Assembly: GCF_963678635.1 (NCBI RefSeq)
Contig: NC_087064.1
Location: 68,872,123 to 68,936,122, forward strand
Length of the DNA: 64,000 nt
Source: Symsagittifera roscoffensis
Taxonomy: Eukaryota > Xenacoelomorpha > Acoela > Convolutidae
Direction: 5' to 3'
Part shown: positions 35,301 to 39,650 of the stretch, piece by piece
How the letters are laid out: each line of letters begins with the position of its first letter
Position numbering within the stretch: the first letter of the stretch is position 1
Notes under the pieces: model-generated
Told to the model about the DNA's origin: nothing
The model's database searches: none
Seen by the model: the letters and a program-made list of their open reading frames with translations, nothing else
Made by a program: the position numbers and the translations under genes

Positions 35301-38048
35301 ATAGGAAAACGCAAAGCTCTCAAAAAAATAAAATCGAACCAATTTGAAATTTTTGTGTCAAAATAACTACAGTTTATTTAATTTTGACAGCTTGGAACAA
35401 TACTTTTATTTAAAAAATCACAAACGTTTTGTTTTTTTTAACCAAAAAATTGGAATTTATGGGCTAGGGGGTTTGATTTTTGCAACGTCTCAAAATAATT
35501 TTAGCAACTAACTTTTTCAGAACAACTCAATCTGAGCCTAAGTTATTTGAAAGAAAAAGCTTCGTTAGAATTTACAAAGGAATGTTGAAATTTTTGAGTA
35601 TTTAAAAAAATTTCTGTCATAATTGGTCTCTTCCTTTTAAAAATTGTGGAGCTGTATAGAAGGTCAGCTTCACTTATTTTAACAATTATAGGCGAGGTTT
35701 GGAATTTCATGCAAAGCATGTCAACTTCACCAACATTCTTTTTATTCAAAAGTGCTGGCAAGAAAAAATTTTGGATTTTGTATCAAACTCTGTCCATACT
35801 AGATATTCGTCGCCAAAACGTATACAAAAAACAAAGAACGAGACAGCAAGTTTTTTAATCCAACGATCATTAGCGGCGAGAAAACTAAACTATGAAAGAT
35901 TTTGAAAAATACATTTTTTGAGTTTTATCTTCTTAAAAAAGTAATTCAAACTTATTAACATATTACTACTATTGAACAAAACCAAGTTTTCAGTCATTCA
36001 CCTATAAAATTACTCACCAATTACAATACTCTTGGGTAGCGAAATTAGTATAAAAATATTTTAGGTACAGTATAGCTTTTCCAGCAGTAAAAAAACGGGC
36101 AGTTTTTATTGTAATAATTTTTATACTGTATTGATTGCAATGAATTTTTATTTTGTAATCAATCATTAAAAAATGTAGTATGGAATTGATATGTCATTAA
36201 AATTTGCCTTTCTGCTAACCATATCGAAGCAGATAAGTTGATTCTTTTTTACCAAAAGTGATTCAACTTTTTGCTCAAAAACCAATTTTTGTATAACCCC
36301 TACCATTTTCTGAATATAATGTGTGGATAACCCAAAGAAAAAAATCTTTATAAAACAATCATTTGTAGATGCTGCAAAAAAATTAGTTTTTAGCCTCAGA
36401 TTCTATGTTTTAAGTATGTTGCTCTTTATTGAAAAAAATCTGTTTTTATATTTGAAAAATGCTTTTACAATCTGTATAAAACGTATACAATCTAATCTGC
36501 GTATAATTGGTAGAAAATTCAGTAAAAAAGTAGCAGCAACCAAATTGGATTATGATTGATTATTAAAAAAATGAAACTCAAGCTTTTTTGTATAAAAACG
36601 GACTAAAATTGATTTAAACTCTCTGTTCTGTTCCAGTTTTTGAAAAAAAGCGAGGAATATACATGCTTGGGGTAGTATTTAACTATTCACACTAATTTCC
36701 GAAAAAAAATGCAGAATAGAGATTGAGTTTGGAATCTAATACAAAAAAGCGAATGGACTACGCACTATTCTAATGGTCTTTGAGACTACAAAAATTATTC
36801 CATTAAAACTTAAATTTTTTTATTCAGGATGCTAAAAATATTTCGCATTGAAATAAAAATTTTAAAGTTTTAAATGAATAAAACTTTTGTCCATGAAGGT
36901 CACTGCGGCTCCCACTCTTCGAAACATCAAAATACAGCGTATGAAAAAAAACAAGACTGAATGGATGGATAGATTCAATCTGCTGCCTTTTTCTTTTTTT
37001 TCTGTTGATAATTCAACGGCTTTTATCCAGAGTTTCGAGATATTCACCTGAAGGCGAAGAGACTTTCCGACTTCTGCTATTCCTGCCGTGACTGTAGATT
37101 ATGAATGCGAGTGTCCATTCCACACATAGTATGGCCAGCATGTTGGAGGAGTATCCGATTAAGTAGACAAGGGACGAAGACACAGTCGATTGGCGAAACG
37201 GGTAGCTGCACAAAACACACGAATCCCTCAATATGGCATGAACAAAAAATGACTCAGTTGCTGTCCGATATCCGAATTTTAGAGAAATTCAGGGGTTATT
37301 AAGGTTTAGTTTAATTTCGAACAACTTGTCAGTTTTAGCTGATACAAAAACATACAAAATAAGCTGTTCTTACAGGGAGAGCCTCAAAGTAGATTTCAAA
37401 ATGAAATAGAAAACTAAGTTACGCCATCTACTGAAAAATAATTTTTTGTATTTTAGGCAATGAAAATTGTAGTAGATGCGCTCTTCTGAGAGTTTCTTAG
37501 AAATTCGCCCTTCTTTTTTTGCTTGTTTTGTCGTTTTGCTTTTACCTGATGGATTGGTCGTGGCAGAAGAAACCTCTTCTGAAAGGCAACACCGACTGTC
37601 GCATCAGCTTTGAGGCTGAGAAGAGAAAACAATAAGCGAACAGCGACTGCAACACTTGTGGAACTGAGAAGTTTAAAGGGTATTCAGAACTAGATGACGA
37701 AGGAAAAGCGAGATGGTGTAAAAGATGAAACGGTTCCTGATCTAAAACACTCATAGTACTAGTAAGACCGCTTTCCTCTAAAACACCCCCAGTTATGCCA
37801 GCGTATGGCTGTTCTTCTGGAGCTGTGTGGCCTGGAAACGTCGGATATGTCGAGTAAGCTGTCGGATTTCCGAAAGAAGTCGATGGATTGGAGGCAAAAG
37901 GCGAGACGTGTAATGGTACTTGAGGAAAAGCTGATGGAACTCTGAATTGATGAGGGTTTTGGTACTGGTTGGGTTGATGCTGATAGTTTTGTTGGGCGGA
38001 GTAGCGGTTAGCGTGCAAATATGAAGGTGGCGGGGAACGGTTGTTCAT
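11173..38048 (-). CDS. Phospholipid phosphatase (PAP2/LPP family), five exons
   Basis: Five minus-strand exons join in phase to 434 codons: 37,546-38,048, 37,048-37,205, 33,473-33,613, 32,653-32,943 and 11,173-11,384. All introns are GT-AG. The protein carries the three lipid phosphate phosphatase signatures: KFTIGRLRP (K-x6-RP) across exons 3 and 4, FPSGHSS in exon 4, and SRVSDNKHHPSD (SR-x5-H-x3-D) in exon 5. The active site therefore looks complete. The family dephosphorylates phosphatidate, lysophosphatidate and related lipids at the plasma membrane, with six membrane helices. PFRRGFFCHDQSI marks the first extracellular segment. Compared with usual members of about 290-310 residues, this one has an extra N-terminal tail of roughly 120 residues, rich in Pro, Tyr and Gln, and an acidic Ser/Asp/Glu C-terminus. 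The last intron is 21 kb because an antisense provirus sits in it. The exact paralogue is uncertain. Confidence 0.9.
12021..12739. mobile_element. TA-flanked inverted-repeat element (MITE-like, possibly pogo/Tc1 group)
   Basis: The element starts CAGTGTTGATTTGAATTAAC and its reverse complement end starts CAGTGCTGATATAAATTATC. Each end is bordered by TA. The inverted arms run about 230 bp and hold matching blocks such as TTTCTCAAA, ACCAGAATT, GAGCCAAAATTTTA and AAACTGAAAC. The TA target and CAGT ends fit the Tc1/mariner-pogo superfamily, and CCGGACAAA near the ends recalls pogo-type ends. No transposase is present, so it would need one in trans. Copies or parts occur at 59,250-59,945 and 42,743. 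Confidence 0.8.
12983..12986. repeat. Target-site duplication GTTG, left
   Basis: GTTG immediately precedes the TG of the 5' LTR, and the same GTTG follows the CA of the 3' LTR at 31,318-31,321. A 4-bp duplication is usual for gypsy-like integrases. Confidence 0.85.
12987..13396 (+). repeat. 5' LTR of provirus copy 1
   Basis: It runs from TGGAACCTGATC to GTCCTAACTCA. It has CCAAT words near 13,035 and 13,060 and an AATAAA at 13,191-13,196, which would direct 3' processing from the other LTR. It appears identical to the 3' LTR and about 95 percent identical to the LTR at 60,561. Confidence 0.95.
13191..13196 (+). promoter_or_regulatory. AATAAA polyadenylation signal in LTR
   Basis: AATAAA lies in the middle of the LTR. 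The same hexamer is at 31,112-31,117 in the 3' LTR, where it would act, and at 60,765-60,770 in copy 2. Confidence 0.55.
13399..13421 (+). promoter_or_regulatory. Primer-binding site candidate
   Basis: TGGTGCGACCATAAGTCTCG starts two bases after the LTR. TGG complements the CCA tail of a tRNA, and the downstream CTCGAAC complements a TTCGAG T-loop sequence, as expected for a long tRNA-primed site. The identical sequence sits at 60,973 in copy 2. I could not assign the tRNA. Confidence 0.7.
13484..13717 (+). CDS. 77-aa leader-encoded protein of the provirus, function unknown
   Basis: This is the first open frame after the primer-binding site, upstream of the long structured leader. Copy 2 carries the same 77-codon frame at 61,058-61,291. 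Between copies I count 15 base differences, about 10 synonymous and 5 amino-acid changing, with no indel, although small indels occur directly upstream. That bias argues that it is translated. The middle is arginine-rich (GRRPRTRDDIRQSR) and the end is hydrophobic (ILLAMNLDFHL), spaced compatibly with a leucine-rich export signal. A Rev-like RNA-export role is conceivable but is inference only. It could instead be a regulatory upstream ORF. Confidence 0.55.
   Translation: MLYDNNLIEMSLRLNRSEPIFRTITELPGIGRRPRTRDDIRQSRNLPYSYMIVRQKPEQTFIFRILLAMNLDFHLQT
13718..14650 (+). other. Long structured leader with repeated hairpins
   Basis: The non-coding leader before the first large frame holds two copies of a stem-loop word, ATCATCAAGGCTTATCCTTG (near 14,048 and 14,109). 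Further inverted repeats include CGAC-ctcaaa-CGTCG near 14,169, GAAC-tactcgc-GTTC near 14,369 and AGTGAAG...CTTCACT near 14,275-14,305. Three segments end in similar CCAACCCT words (about 14,202, 14,415 and 14,539). All are kept in copy 2 at 61,590-62,200. Packaging, dimerisation or translation control are possible roles. AGACCCAG/GTTAAG at 14,562/14,563 is a candidate splice donor. Confidence 0.55.
14651..15118 (+). CDS. 155-aa basic protein upstream of gag, function unknown
   Basis: This frame starts at the first ATG after the leader and overlaps the gag start by 26 bases in the other frame. Copy 2 keeps the same length, start and overlap (62,221-62,688), with roughly 91 percent residue identity. 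The protein is lysine- and arginine-rich, with clusters around residues 39-65 and KRGKRRIKK near residue 110, which suggests nucleic-acid binding or nuclear targeting. No signal peptide, membrane segment or zinc knuckle is visible. It matches no family I recognise. A regulatory or nucleocapsid-accessory role is a guess. How ribosomes reach gag after it (leaky scanning, reinitiation or splicing) is open. Confidence 0.75.
   Translation: MSFKNLGNKQTIVLHNCEIDNKKYDLVITPHTQTVGYIRTKRQTLKRKIITKQRQITRKRFSKNRNAFSESETNSLDELYKLKESIDKNYPLHDQLYFSDSETTSNSSKRGKRRIKKQYKHKPVHLYNWNQPIRHINNYILTVIERKNELNAHPR
15093..15428 (+). pseudogene. gag: gag N-terminal segment, ended by a premature stop
   Basis: The gag frame opens with an ATG at 15,093, inside the 155-aa frame, and runs 111 codons to TAA at 15,426-15,428. 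The same frame then continues open with no other stop to 23,315, and 591 bases (197 codons) separate this start from the next in-frame ATG at 15,684. Copy 2 has TAT at the matching codon (62,996-62,998) and reads through. The stop is therefore a single T-to-A change in copy 1 rather than a frame boundary. The segment begins with an acidic stretch and has no recognised domain; it is presumably the matrix-like end of Gag. Confidence 0.85.
15684..23315 (+). CDS. gag-pol: gag-pol polyprotein, main open part
   Basis: The open frame extends back to 15,429; the first ATG after the stop is 15,684. Residues counted from there: about 400-620 form a retrotransposon Gag capsid-like domain; 645-658 form a CCHC zinc knuckle (CNYCRRYGHSISEC); about 680-880 are low complexity, rich in Asn, Arg, Ser and Tyr. 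The protease motif LIDSGA is at 1030-1035. Reverse transcriptase spans about 1370-1600, with YLDD at 1540-1543. RNase H begins near 1685 (CDAS Asp at 1689). Integrase has a His/Cys zinc finger near 2050-2095, and catalytic D2124, D2184 and E2220 (DD35E). A GPY-like module with KGPYQI follows. Gag and pol share one frame with no frameshift or stop between them, which is uncommon for gypsy-like elements. The enzymes would copy RNA to DNA in the particle and integrate it in the nucleus. Confidence 0.93.
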   Translation: MAWFIIDYFTHNIDLIAQARKNFRPQNSNDDTAITEQSDYVWDPEWSHPAFISFPQTISSQAISTISYIRDYVKVIPLTIDATPLNYNTFLPDTQNNSLNSTVIHNENLNGTRNLTQQDIQTPSHFINEEIVHTTTTQQSISPIRPNLTTPRNTNPSQTQVTLQSTVKPSVAPKYSHMDYQTYRPMTIPSKTRKTFTRNNFADHNYNYTHPSKTYNQPQRNFNQYTRSRNWDNPMTQPNSINFQTNPPQDHSENYPFFQQNKNKKQTSYQMDYLSSDDDFLQPDIFAPNTQEYRRQGIQRTRTNHRNFSPQPIDAQHQQPIQQQNLINTQSFQPIQQQNPMTAHSYQASQMQNEIPLPYYLQQHEITRNQLSNFSQMPNAAESLQMTMNPYLMGGSSITSNKPLMVFTGTDPEYSVEDYLNAVTANLILNIGPEPINTPLHQNWIHRRTALIQTTLDGAAQKWFSVLPLEIKSNWKRFTQEFSKMFDSERNKQQQRVLCNEIRRLPNETIKQIAVRIETLVRKAYSLNTHDYKNTKMTEILMMTLTPQLRKIAIKKRASHPSSIREPDLDFRKLVDKLEQAEITMKLEETENLKLQYVNRIETTPTNINNIQESETDLVEKIIEILNIYEKNPNFKGKPSFKKWCNYCRRYGHSISECRQKQQDNQNKPQKYKEPNKSFYQYMKKDQNLPNKTVYSNNSSGKPLPNNTNYTRNQSPYNSSYRGRSPERRNTNNSSKNHYNRPNSRNNYSRSNSNTQRFVSRSNSQSRNNYYPNNQSRNSSYNRNRNYSYNRNRSYSNNRNQNYPNNQSRNNSYNRSNYNRPNNNYQNRSRNNSQNRHPSYNNRYRNYSQSPHRNNNNYNNSNNRHRSSTPKHQRQINQVQSNPETTSDPPGIDDTVTDTLQLNQINCTSSDSESDTENTLSINMIKVENDYESVIYEQPFSSHIYENQSEFLQNYYTTPINSTPTTQETNEINTTNQTNKNTKTKCLNTNHIYQNIQKEQPKEKIWTIPFLLESPRNKEFQPPDLEIDFLIDSGAESNIINIPTWNEIKTLHPKLTPLETSSKLATAQGSTLINYGKIQLFLLPTRTMEQSKILNKPFKQIFHITDIKYNIIGIPFISKYIPTINILNSKILIKNKYTKTKETSLTFFQRLNKQPPFFSKFYPIFNQQRKHLKPLSGNIYNFSIKQVHQNDKEQNKQKFYMSEFEFKPIHKFFKITISSIKYLKNSNSDIISLHVYNNTPYQVTLPLGLLGYCETNATISPIHEKAYRVNNILQLLDICQSTILNEELSINNIISNENRNTDYFTKTPYFKPTFNISNYTEDQQKFLTMFNFQHSQITQDEFEKLAKQLIKYSSVYATSKFDVGKISSSLHLPLKPDAVFKKQRASKVPIHLHDKVNRLLDILEQYNIISPVNKEEQPKGNTFINPVIILAKGESLKIVLDARYLNSLIDESKCNWPIEPIQVILTKINGKYFTTADMNSAYNQMPLDEQSRRLTQFVIGNQQYEFNRLFYGISIGPAAFSAFMSKIFRPLTLKKNAITYLDDVFMQSQTKDEMFNVLEKYHQILQNENLKAAPDKSHFFLTRVKFLGHNIERKTITPLKSRIDAIQKLQPPTNKKKIQEFLGMLNFLSKYVYKMQLYLRPFYNILRQQNNFEWNTEHQTRFEEIKKLLTEQISNTIPDSNQPFYAMCDASNFGIGAALLQSHNGTNKMNLISANSRLFTQAELRLSTLMRECTAIIYTLTEYEFLILGSKHPTVLFTDHKPIIFLFTQKSNPNHRVYRFQLILMKFPNLHIVWTAGKNLALPDTLSRNTPPELLTRKTTVEIPKNIKFYLAENETSPRLECKYAVKTDIEQSQINSLQHFPLYLDCQNNHYEVDLLGTSTFKPIPYSQWIKNNTQQKRTKQHPPKKDHFPLIEKEDLTDKINLSGPQTNDSKYTINQVFDLHDPLDTIPLSKFEIENIFLPPTETITISTLKQYQNLDPIIRQLKSWHKYKTKPVKADSTILGNKTLLRYFRKFNSTTINENTDLLEYNLNESTVPCLPLSMILIAFNISHTQNIKGHSGSEKTYSNFIQNFYFPNAPIWIKVLCNDCIVCQLNKPYPNQKQIAQKQDFKGQSLYFNHRISFDTKGPISPSSEGNSYIMVIVDAFTHYVALNPVPHCNAYYAYTTLYEHWIAKFGLPEILVTDNGTEFINNEIITLCHLYNIKHKPRTSHAPWTNGLVEGMNRSLQEYLRCIINGNDTKYTEWSADVKLFPLAYNSQITTTLGMSPYEMVFNQKPRKPIMFTANSHKNAQGYCQPNKDSICYNLPLHTHDEDHFHHPQILKLASGTHTEWILNRDKKHNEIYQKITKKLLQRQNINEQINSRSTPASELKIGTFVLIPNFNTQKGISKKLQPLRKGPYQIIARPTDVTYKITDSNKKEIVQHRNNLLPYYPKEYALRELTQLYSFTGLKIIQNEPHLKNTEQNDNPTENQNTKPTTTKNNTQNHKESPKQRKNRKMTEQIIPQEQIDKSENRKTTRLRNQPRKNYKVFIPQSKILKKVEFQK
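23316..23913 (+). other. Spacer between pol and the small hydrophobic frames
   Basis: About 600 bases without a supported frame. The word TTAGCCTAAAGTA occurs twice (near 23,674 and 23,705), and CTCCAGG/CCTCCAGGTC words recur near 23,490-23,530. It may hold splice acceptors for the downstream genes, but none stands out. Confidence 0.4.
23914..24144 (+). CDS. Small hydrophobic protein 1 (76 aa), possible viroporin-like
   Basis: The frame encodes 76 residues that are mostly Ile, Leu and Phe, with at least one long membrane-spanning stretch in residues 20-60. It ends TGA at 24,142-24,144, and the next frame starts at 24,141, giving an ATGA overlap. That coupling makes chance less likely. The composition is also what AT-rich DNA produces by chance, and there is no second copy in the window to test it. 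Function unknown. Confidence 0.4.
   Translation: MLFSQSVTQILINFKHFFTIFETFIIFLFDILESFLIILIIFCNIFLIFYTILELFLQLSKTLDYIHRYDLYNLSK
24141..24329 (+). CDS. Small hydrophobic protein 2 (62 aa)
   Basis: It starts in the ATGA shared with the preceding frame. The 62-residue product has two predicted hydrophobic segments (about residues 10-30 and 35-52) split by a CKCIKK basic loop, and a short charged tail. This resembles a small double-spanning membrane protein. Family not recognised. It is probably translated, if at all, by termination-reinitiation after its neighbour. Chance origin cannot be excluded. Confidence 0.4.
   Translation: MIRTIFSRTDIFLLFVIFIAFLSSLILTICKCIKKAIFTFALATILLILFLEEYYNKHKPSH
24335..25471 (+). 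CDS. 378-codon open frame with no methionine codon, function unknown
   Basis: The frame opens after TAA at 24,332-24,334 and runs without a stop to TAA at 25,469-25,471. I find no in-frame ATG anywhere in it, so start-codon-based gene finders miss it. A 1.1-kb open frame in sequence this AT-rich is unlikely by chance. The product is rich in Pro, Ser, Thr and Gln for about 230 residues, then has a more ordered part (around LDWNTFTAPPPLFGQ) and ends with a Tyr-rich stretch. It overlaps the envelope start by 13 bases. A spliced 5' exon supplying the start is the simplest explanation; AACAG at 24,366-24,370 is a possible acceptor. Non-AUG initiation is an alternative. Family not recognised. Confidence 0.65.
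   Translation, partial: QFKNPSKIATQQSQNQSSPTSSQDNQTPPSTTQNPQTSTRISFQDNPYTFEERHARLSEPLEPVQRQAPLSEPTYNLYPTLPQELSRIRNPSQNQNTVEINRQIIHPRRNRNFQTPRVHFDIPQSPSQNTPENTIDTLPETPTILSQRSTSSLPSDYLGSTPTSEQIRENPFNPPNQASRLPYWTTHSFTQGELNLVNNPIDISTDTTTSSSLPETLSLPSTPSISQISPPPFNLNFPNNLDARYREQSSINIPLRLDWNTFTAPPPLFGQHQESNRLHNWALNRLQYRQDIHNDIRNHNIQILQQNSLQLKFEITVKLNNITQHPYPLNPPNITAQSLPPPFITTEVIYKYDRYTKNTIGYITFYNPYSGLSYTCIF
25459..28077 (+). CDS. env: Envelope-like type I membrane glycoprotein (872 aa)
   Basis: Residues 1-19 form a clear signal peptide. A long, cysteine-containing ectodomain with several N-x-S/T sites follows, then a hydrophobic span at about 706-728, a second shorter hydrophobic stretch at about 745-765, and a hydrophilic tail of roughly 105 residues. 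This position after pol and this architecture are those of an envelope protein that would mediate attachment and fusion. A DC...C...C pattern near the mature N-terminus and a later TIVWFPEDTC block recall herpes gB-like or chuvirus-like glycoproteins, which some LTR elements are known to have captured. That assignment is from memory of the pattern and is tentative. No furin-type site or fusion peptide is obvious. The stop shares an ATGA with the next frame. Confidence 0.75.
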   Translation: MYILKLLIFLQLLFLVISNQNINPSPRTGPQDLLVTHYDCEENEQKTLHKYAINQVSQCETEPQAIETTDVIATLYSKARATTVTGYKFTATFSEKKVHCSQVSNGNKNRLDHESFYQSNIERLLHLNPDDCKNELLRLNITQNKNSQRKLVNFQVFSDSVHQSQLERHQGHIKLDEKYPYNGAHGRLTYDLHDKHWIPHIGINDPSNCKADTKNKGYQEIMFFDWKIQLEKIQLTRDLSDNTMIYQGIRLPCKNDQGYCDPTTRTQATIVWFPEDTCTTFQVAKIHARMIKFHEKYFIQSIPYEQVHPSRKLSSNFRNIDNIENKLTRFQIYQETELACKYRNPLHRTQYSEILVEYEKGSDMTTGKVKIDPYATGHPPNEGTSYIPVNFEKSNGQPGGHLKPHDTRSTRLQELSLMNTTYFGNIHYDIHLDMKLDYTISRIFQEMSLSELETLHQLCELERTQILQSLALAVLKIPYAGYLLSGNRSNFLDYEGNILWFYTCTKKVSPLYVFEDKRCYKRIPIFYKNKVHFVDTLSRRTYFWDTAVPCGSENSHNVVQLNPDENKYYLLTPYPTLMQSLKKFSPESIRAIARNPNIDLQSIGIYSKSDIQHHIRTQQFQELLTQMDTIQRQSIDQNLRKLAETAGFADIYTQDYSGYFKDIKDYIYLNGEKYRPQDISPINIFSFVTLKNEILDFLGWPYYILEKLTILYAMFNFIGFLFSLLKGIYNTCAIHTQVNRQASVARILFAGFFGIFSTSINKILLDAQIKEYNTKIATRQNTYDEEHNNVDITPTAPQLPPLPNNHPLSLVPRNFRNLAITHNPNFRLTTSQSPIQHIMTHQSQDDNTYEQIIEQPHTTAFQSQNNHFFSPR
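28074..29882 (+). CDS. 602-aa protein downstream of env, unrecognised
   Basis: It starts in the ATGA that ends env (ATG 28,074-28,076, TGA 28,075-28,077). The first 200 or so residues are low complexity, rich in Pro, Ser, Thr and Asn, and unusually C-rich at the DNA level compared with the A-rich pol. Residues about 205-602 look ordered, with many aromatic and His residues and no signal peptide or membrane span. I recognise no domain or catalytic motif. An uninterrupted 602 codons in a young element argues that it is a real gene. Its place, 3' of env, is where complex retroviruses carry accessory genes. Function unknown. Confidence 0.8.
   Translation: MSRQLGSLHRSNSHPTNLTSPIPIIPLFAFPPPDFPPSNVTSGMNSDTNSHISVLYSISQLNNPNIETPDEFADSEPSPSNNFHNSSNFSQPPFQPILSNNPDPITPTPSYASQVTPTYSSYHSDQSSHSPDTPRISPELDNFITLQQQPYHLNTPTINQISSTIKSSNPPTPTPSSNYTESLAPSSTSTESSLNTNRAYRTFKRKFPNHPFPAKPGTAREYINHPKHTNTKEFLAITLPSFPQYTLNTPHDTNETRNFVDEYVLMPTLSWTSYYHFTNPLCLPLSNTHIDIERNTDMLYRLTTPLTARQFTYVGYKKSLKTHTAPRANEYTLEYYDHNIIRANQDQFLDDDRFANPQITEKFFIKTPYIFTLNIFDRKFDHIISEALTNTQAYESFKERFQIFSLTFHFLAPHERDLHCSHDIMLRTKQTHTYSYYRFIQNHFDLHTPSRQPHHRFQFINSKYTSPYFLNFTYCIKDTNLHGILRNYDPITQMYIFCPITKTFNAEESRPFLIPHEFVQPIEIPILEFIHNTKFNHKLYNLIQNTPYEFAVGTEELTTIKALQLLWPLLQTKNITRLERNHILNKTNQRSLLNTTNHRITA
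29883..30907 (+). other. 3' untranslated region of the provirus
   Basis: About 1 kb between the last frame and the 3' LTR with no supported frame. GGCCTAACCCACC occurs twice (near 30,152 and 30,196), and inverted words such as GAGCTACTC...GAGTAACTC near 30,250 suggest structure. It ends CCCGGATGGG against the LTR; GGATGGG is a weak, short polypurine tract candidate. A transport or packaging element is possible. Confidence 0.5.
30908..31317 (+). repeat. 3' LTR of provirus copy 1
   Basis: A 410-bp LTR from TGGAACC to AACTCA. Line-by-line comparison with 12,987-13,396 shows no difference. Confidence 0.95.
31318..31321. repeat. Target-site duplication GTTG, right
   Basis: It matches the GTTG at 12,983-12,986, which marks the empty-site position in the phosphatase intron. 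Confidence 0.85.
31322..32652. other. Remainder of phosphatase intron 4
   Basis: AT-rich intronic DNA between the provirus and exon 4, with no supported gene. It has low-complexity TAGTCTAAG words near 31,420-31,520. Confidence 0.6.
32653..32943 (-). CDS. Phospholipid phosphatase exon 4
   Basis: Acceptor GACTAG and donor ACAG/GTGAAG bound 291 bases in phase with exons 3 and 5. It encodes RLRPHFLSVC, the rest of the first catalytic motif, and LSFPSGHSS, the second, with the catalytic-site histidine, followed by two membrane helices. Confidence 0.92.
33473..33613 (-). CDS. Phospholipid phosphatase exon 3
   Basis: Acceptor TGTTCAG/GTGTGCC and donor ATTG/GTAAGG bound 141 bases. It encodes a membrane helix and ends ITDLGKFTIG, the start of the K-x6-RP motif. 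The alternative GTAAAA five bases further on would break the phase. Confidence 0.9.
33934..34168. mobile_element. Possible hAT-like end with GC-rich hairpins
   Basis: AGTAGCGGATTTAGGGGGG at 33,935 resembles ends of hAT-type elements. Downstream come the stem-loop GGCGCC-TTC-GGCGCC (34,105-34,119) and a longer stem, TATATACTAACTTT...AAAAGTTAGTATATA (about 34,121-34,168). I see no matching opposite end, so the element is incomplete or the similarity is coincidental. A related word, CCCCCCTAAGCCCGCTACTG, lies at 40,432. Confidence 0.35.
34694..34908. repeat. Inverted repeat whose two arms encode similar leader-like peptides
   Basis: AGACATGAGAACATT at 34,694 is mirrored by AATGTTCTCATGTCT at 34,894-34,908, and the similarity extends inward about 75 bases per arm. 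On the plus strand an ATG at 34,698 begins a 44-codon frame, MRTLLAQGALFAAVM and onward. On the minus strand an ATG at 34,904 begins MRTLFAQVALLSVVM and onward. Both starts look like signal peptides. It may be an inverted duplication of a signal-peptide exon, or a transposon foldback; no further exon was found. Confidence 0.5.
37048..37205 (-). CDS. Phospholipid phosphatase exon 2
   Basis: Acceptor TGTGCAG and donor TTCAG/GTGAAT bound 158 bases in phase. It encodes YPFRQSTVSS, matching the family segment after the first extracellular loop, then a membrane helix and a basic loop (GRNSRSRK). Confidence 0.9.
37546..38048 (-). CDS. Phospholipid phosphatase exon 1
   Basis: The start is the ATG at 38,046-38,048; an in-frame TAA lies a few codons beyond 38,069, and no other ATG intervenes. 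The first 120 or so residues are Pro-, Gln- and Tyr-rich and presumably cytoplasmic. The first membrane helix and PFRRGFFCHDQSI follow, then donor ATCAG/GTAAAA. An upstream non-coding exon is possible, since TCCCAG lies just before the ATG. Confidence 0.85.
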
Positions 38049-39650
38049 ATCTGGGACTATTTTGATCACGACTGTCGGTTAGTATCATGGAGCTAGTTCT
38101 TCAAGTAATTGAGCTAAAAGGTTAATTTTTCGAGTATTAGATGTACAGTGACAACCGAATTAAATCGAATATCAATTATTTAACTCATATTTTGAAAGAT
38201 AATTTCAGGTCATTTTATTCAATTTTATCGGCATTGTATATACTTGAAAATTGATGTTATGAAGATAAAACCGCAGATTGTTTAGTTGAAATGTGTGATT
38301 TTATGCGGTCGGAACTTATTTTCTCCCTATTTTCTTCTTCGTCTAGAAGAGTACAAAAATTGAGAAAATTACTTCATGAGCTGACATGTTCATATCAACT
38401 ATCGCTGAGATTGTGTTTTTTTAGAAAATTCAGTTTCAGGTGGCTGAAACGTCAAAATGTTGTCTTTTTTTCGAAAAGTTGCCCCTTTTCGAAAAAATCC
38501 TAAATCGTCCCCATCTTTGATATTATCGTTATAAAATTAATGCGGCCGACAAAAAAGAGACGCCAAATTAGCAGCAGCCAAAGTTAGTGCAGTTTTTAAA
38601 CGTGCCATGCGGAAATGGCACGTTTTGCCCCTCTTGATTTCAAGGGAACATCTCGCCTCTCACACGTTTTTCCCCAACTTTTCTCTCACAATTCGTCCCG
38701 ATGTATTTTTAGCATTTTCCATAATTAATTTTAATGGAACTTTTTTGCACGGCCAATGGAAATTTTTGCGTTTAATATGTGGTTGTGAACTGAGCGAACA
38801 AAATTGTTAGGGCCAAATATGCGAATAACGAAATGCGACATACCATTCCATAAACTGAGCAAGTTCTATGATACTTCTATGGTTGGAGATTTTTTTAATT
38901 GAAGGTTTTAAATAAAATCAACTTTCCCGAGCTAGTGTGATATTCGTGACTATTCATTTGCAAAGTTTTTGAAATAAAAGTTATTTTTCTGAGGTTTATT
39001 TTGCAAAAACTACAGAGTAATGATGTTTCTTAAGTCAAAATGTCAAATAGTATGAAAATTACGGGCAATATTTTGATTTAATGATCGTTTTTCTGTGCGA
39101 TATCTATTCAGCAAGCGCGTATGTGGCTGAATGGTTTTAGCATCATACTAAATAAATTCTAGTCGTGTTTCGGTCTCCTAAAAAATTCAAATACGTTTTC
39201 TCTCTGTCAAAAAAATGGTCTATGTTTTGGTATTCGGCAAATTTACCGACAGGAGAGTGGATGAGGATGTCACTCCAACTGTGAGTTTGCATTTTTAATG
39301 AAATTTTAGCGACTATTAATGTTTTTATGAATGTAAGTTTCAGTAGGTAAGTTTCAGTAGATTTCGAAAAAAGAGATTTTTGAAGAAGTTTATCAATAGT
39401 TTTTTTTTTGCAAAAATCACTGCGCTTCAAACGTTTCTGCTCTTTCGCTATAATTACAACATATTTCAATACTTTTGAAATCTTTGAACAAAATTGAAAA
39501 ATGTAAAAGGTATGAGAAATATGAATTTTTGATCATTTTAGAATTACTCAAATTTTATCAATTTTTGTGTTTTGTTTCGAACGTAGTTTAATTGTCTGTT
39601 TGTTTTCAATAATGAATTCCTCATGACAAATATACAGCTTTTTATTTGAG
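38049..39650. other. Intergenic region between the two minus-strand genes
   Basis: 1.6 kb with no supported exon. It should contain the phosphatase promoter and the 3' end of the upstream gene. AATAAA on the minus strand (39,641-39,646) lies a few bases past the upstream stop codon. Confidence 0.5.

Larger units (their letters stand above)
33614..37047. other. Phosphatase intron 2
   Basis: A 3.4-kb AT-rich intron. It contains a transposon-end-like segment (33,934-34,168), an inverted repeat with coding-like arms (34,694-34,908) and otherwise no supported feature. Confidence 0.6.
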
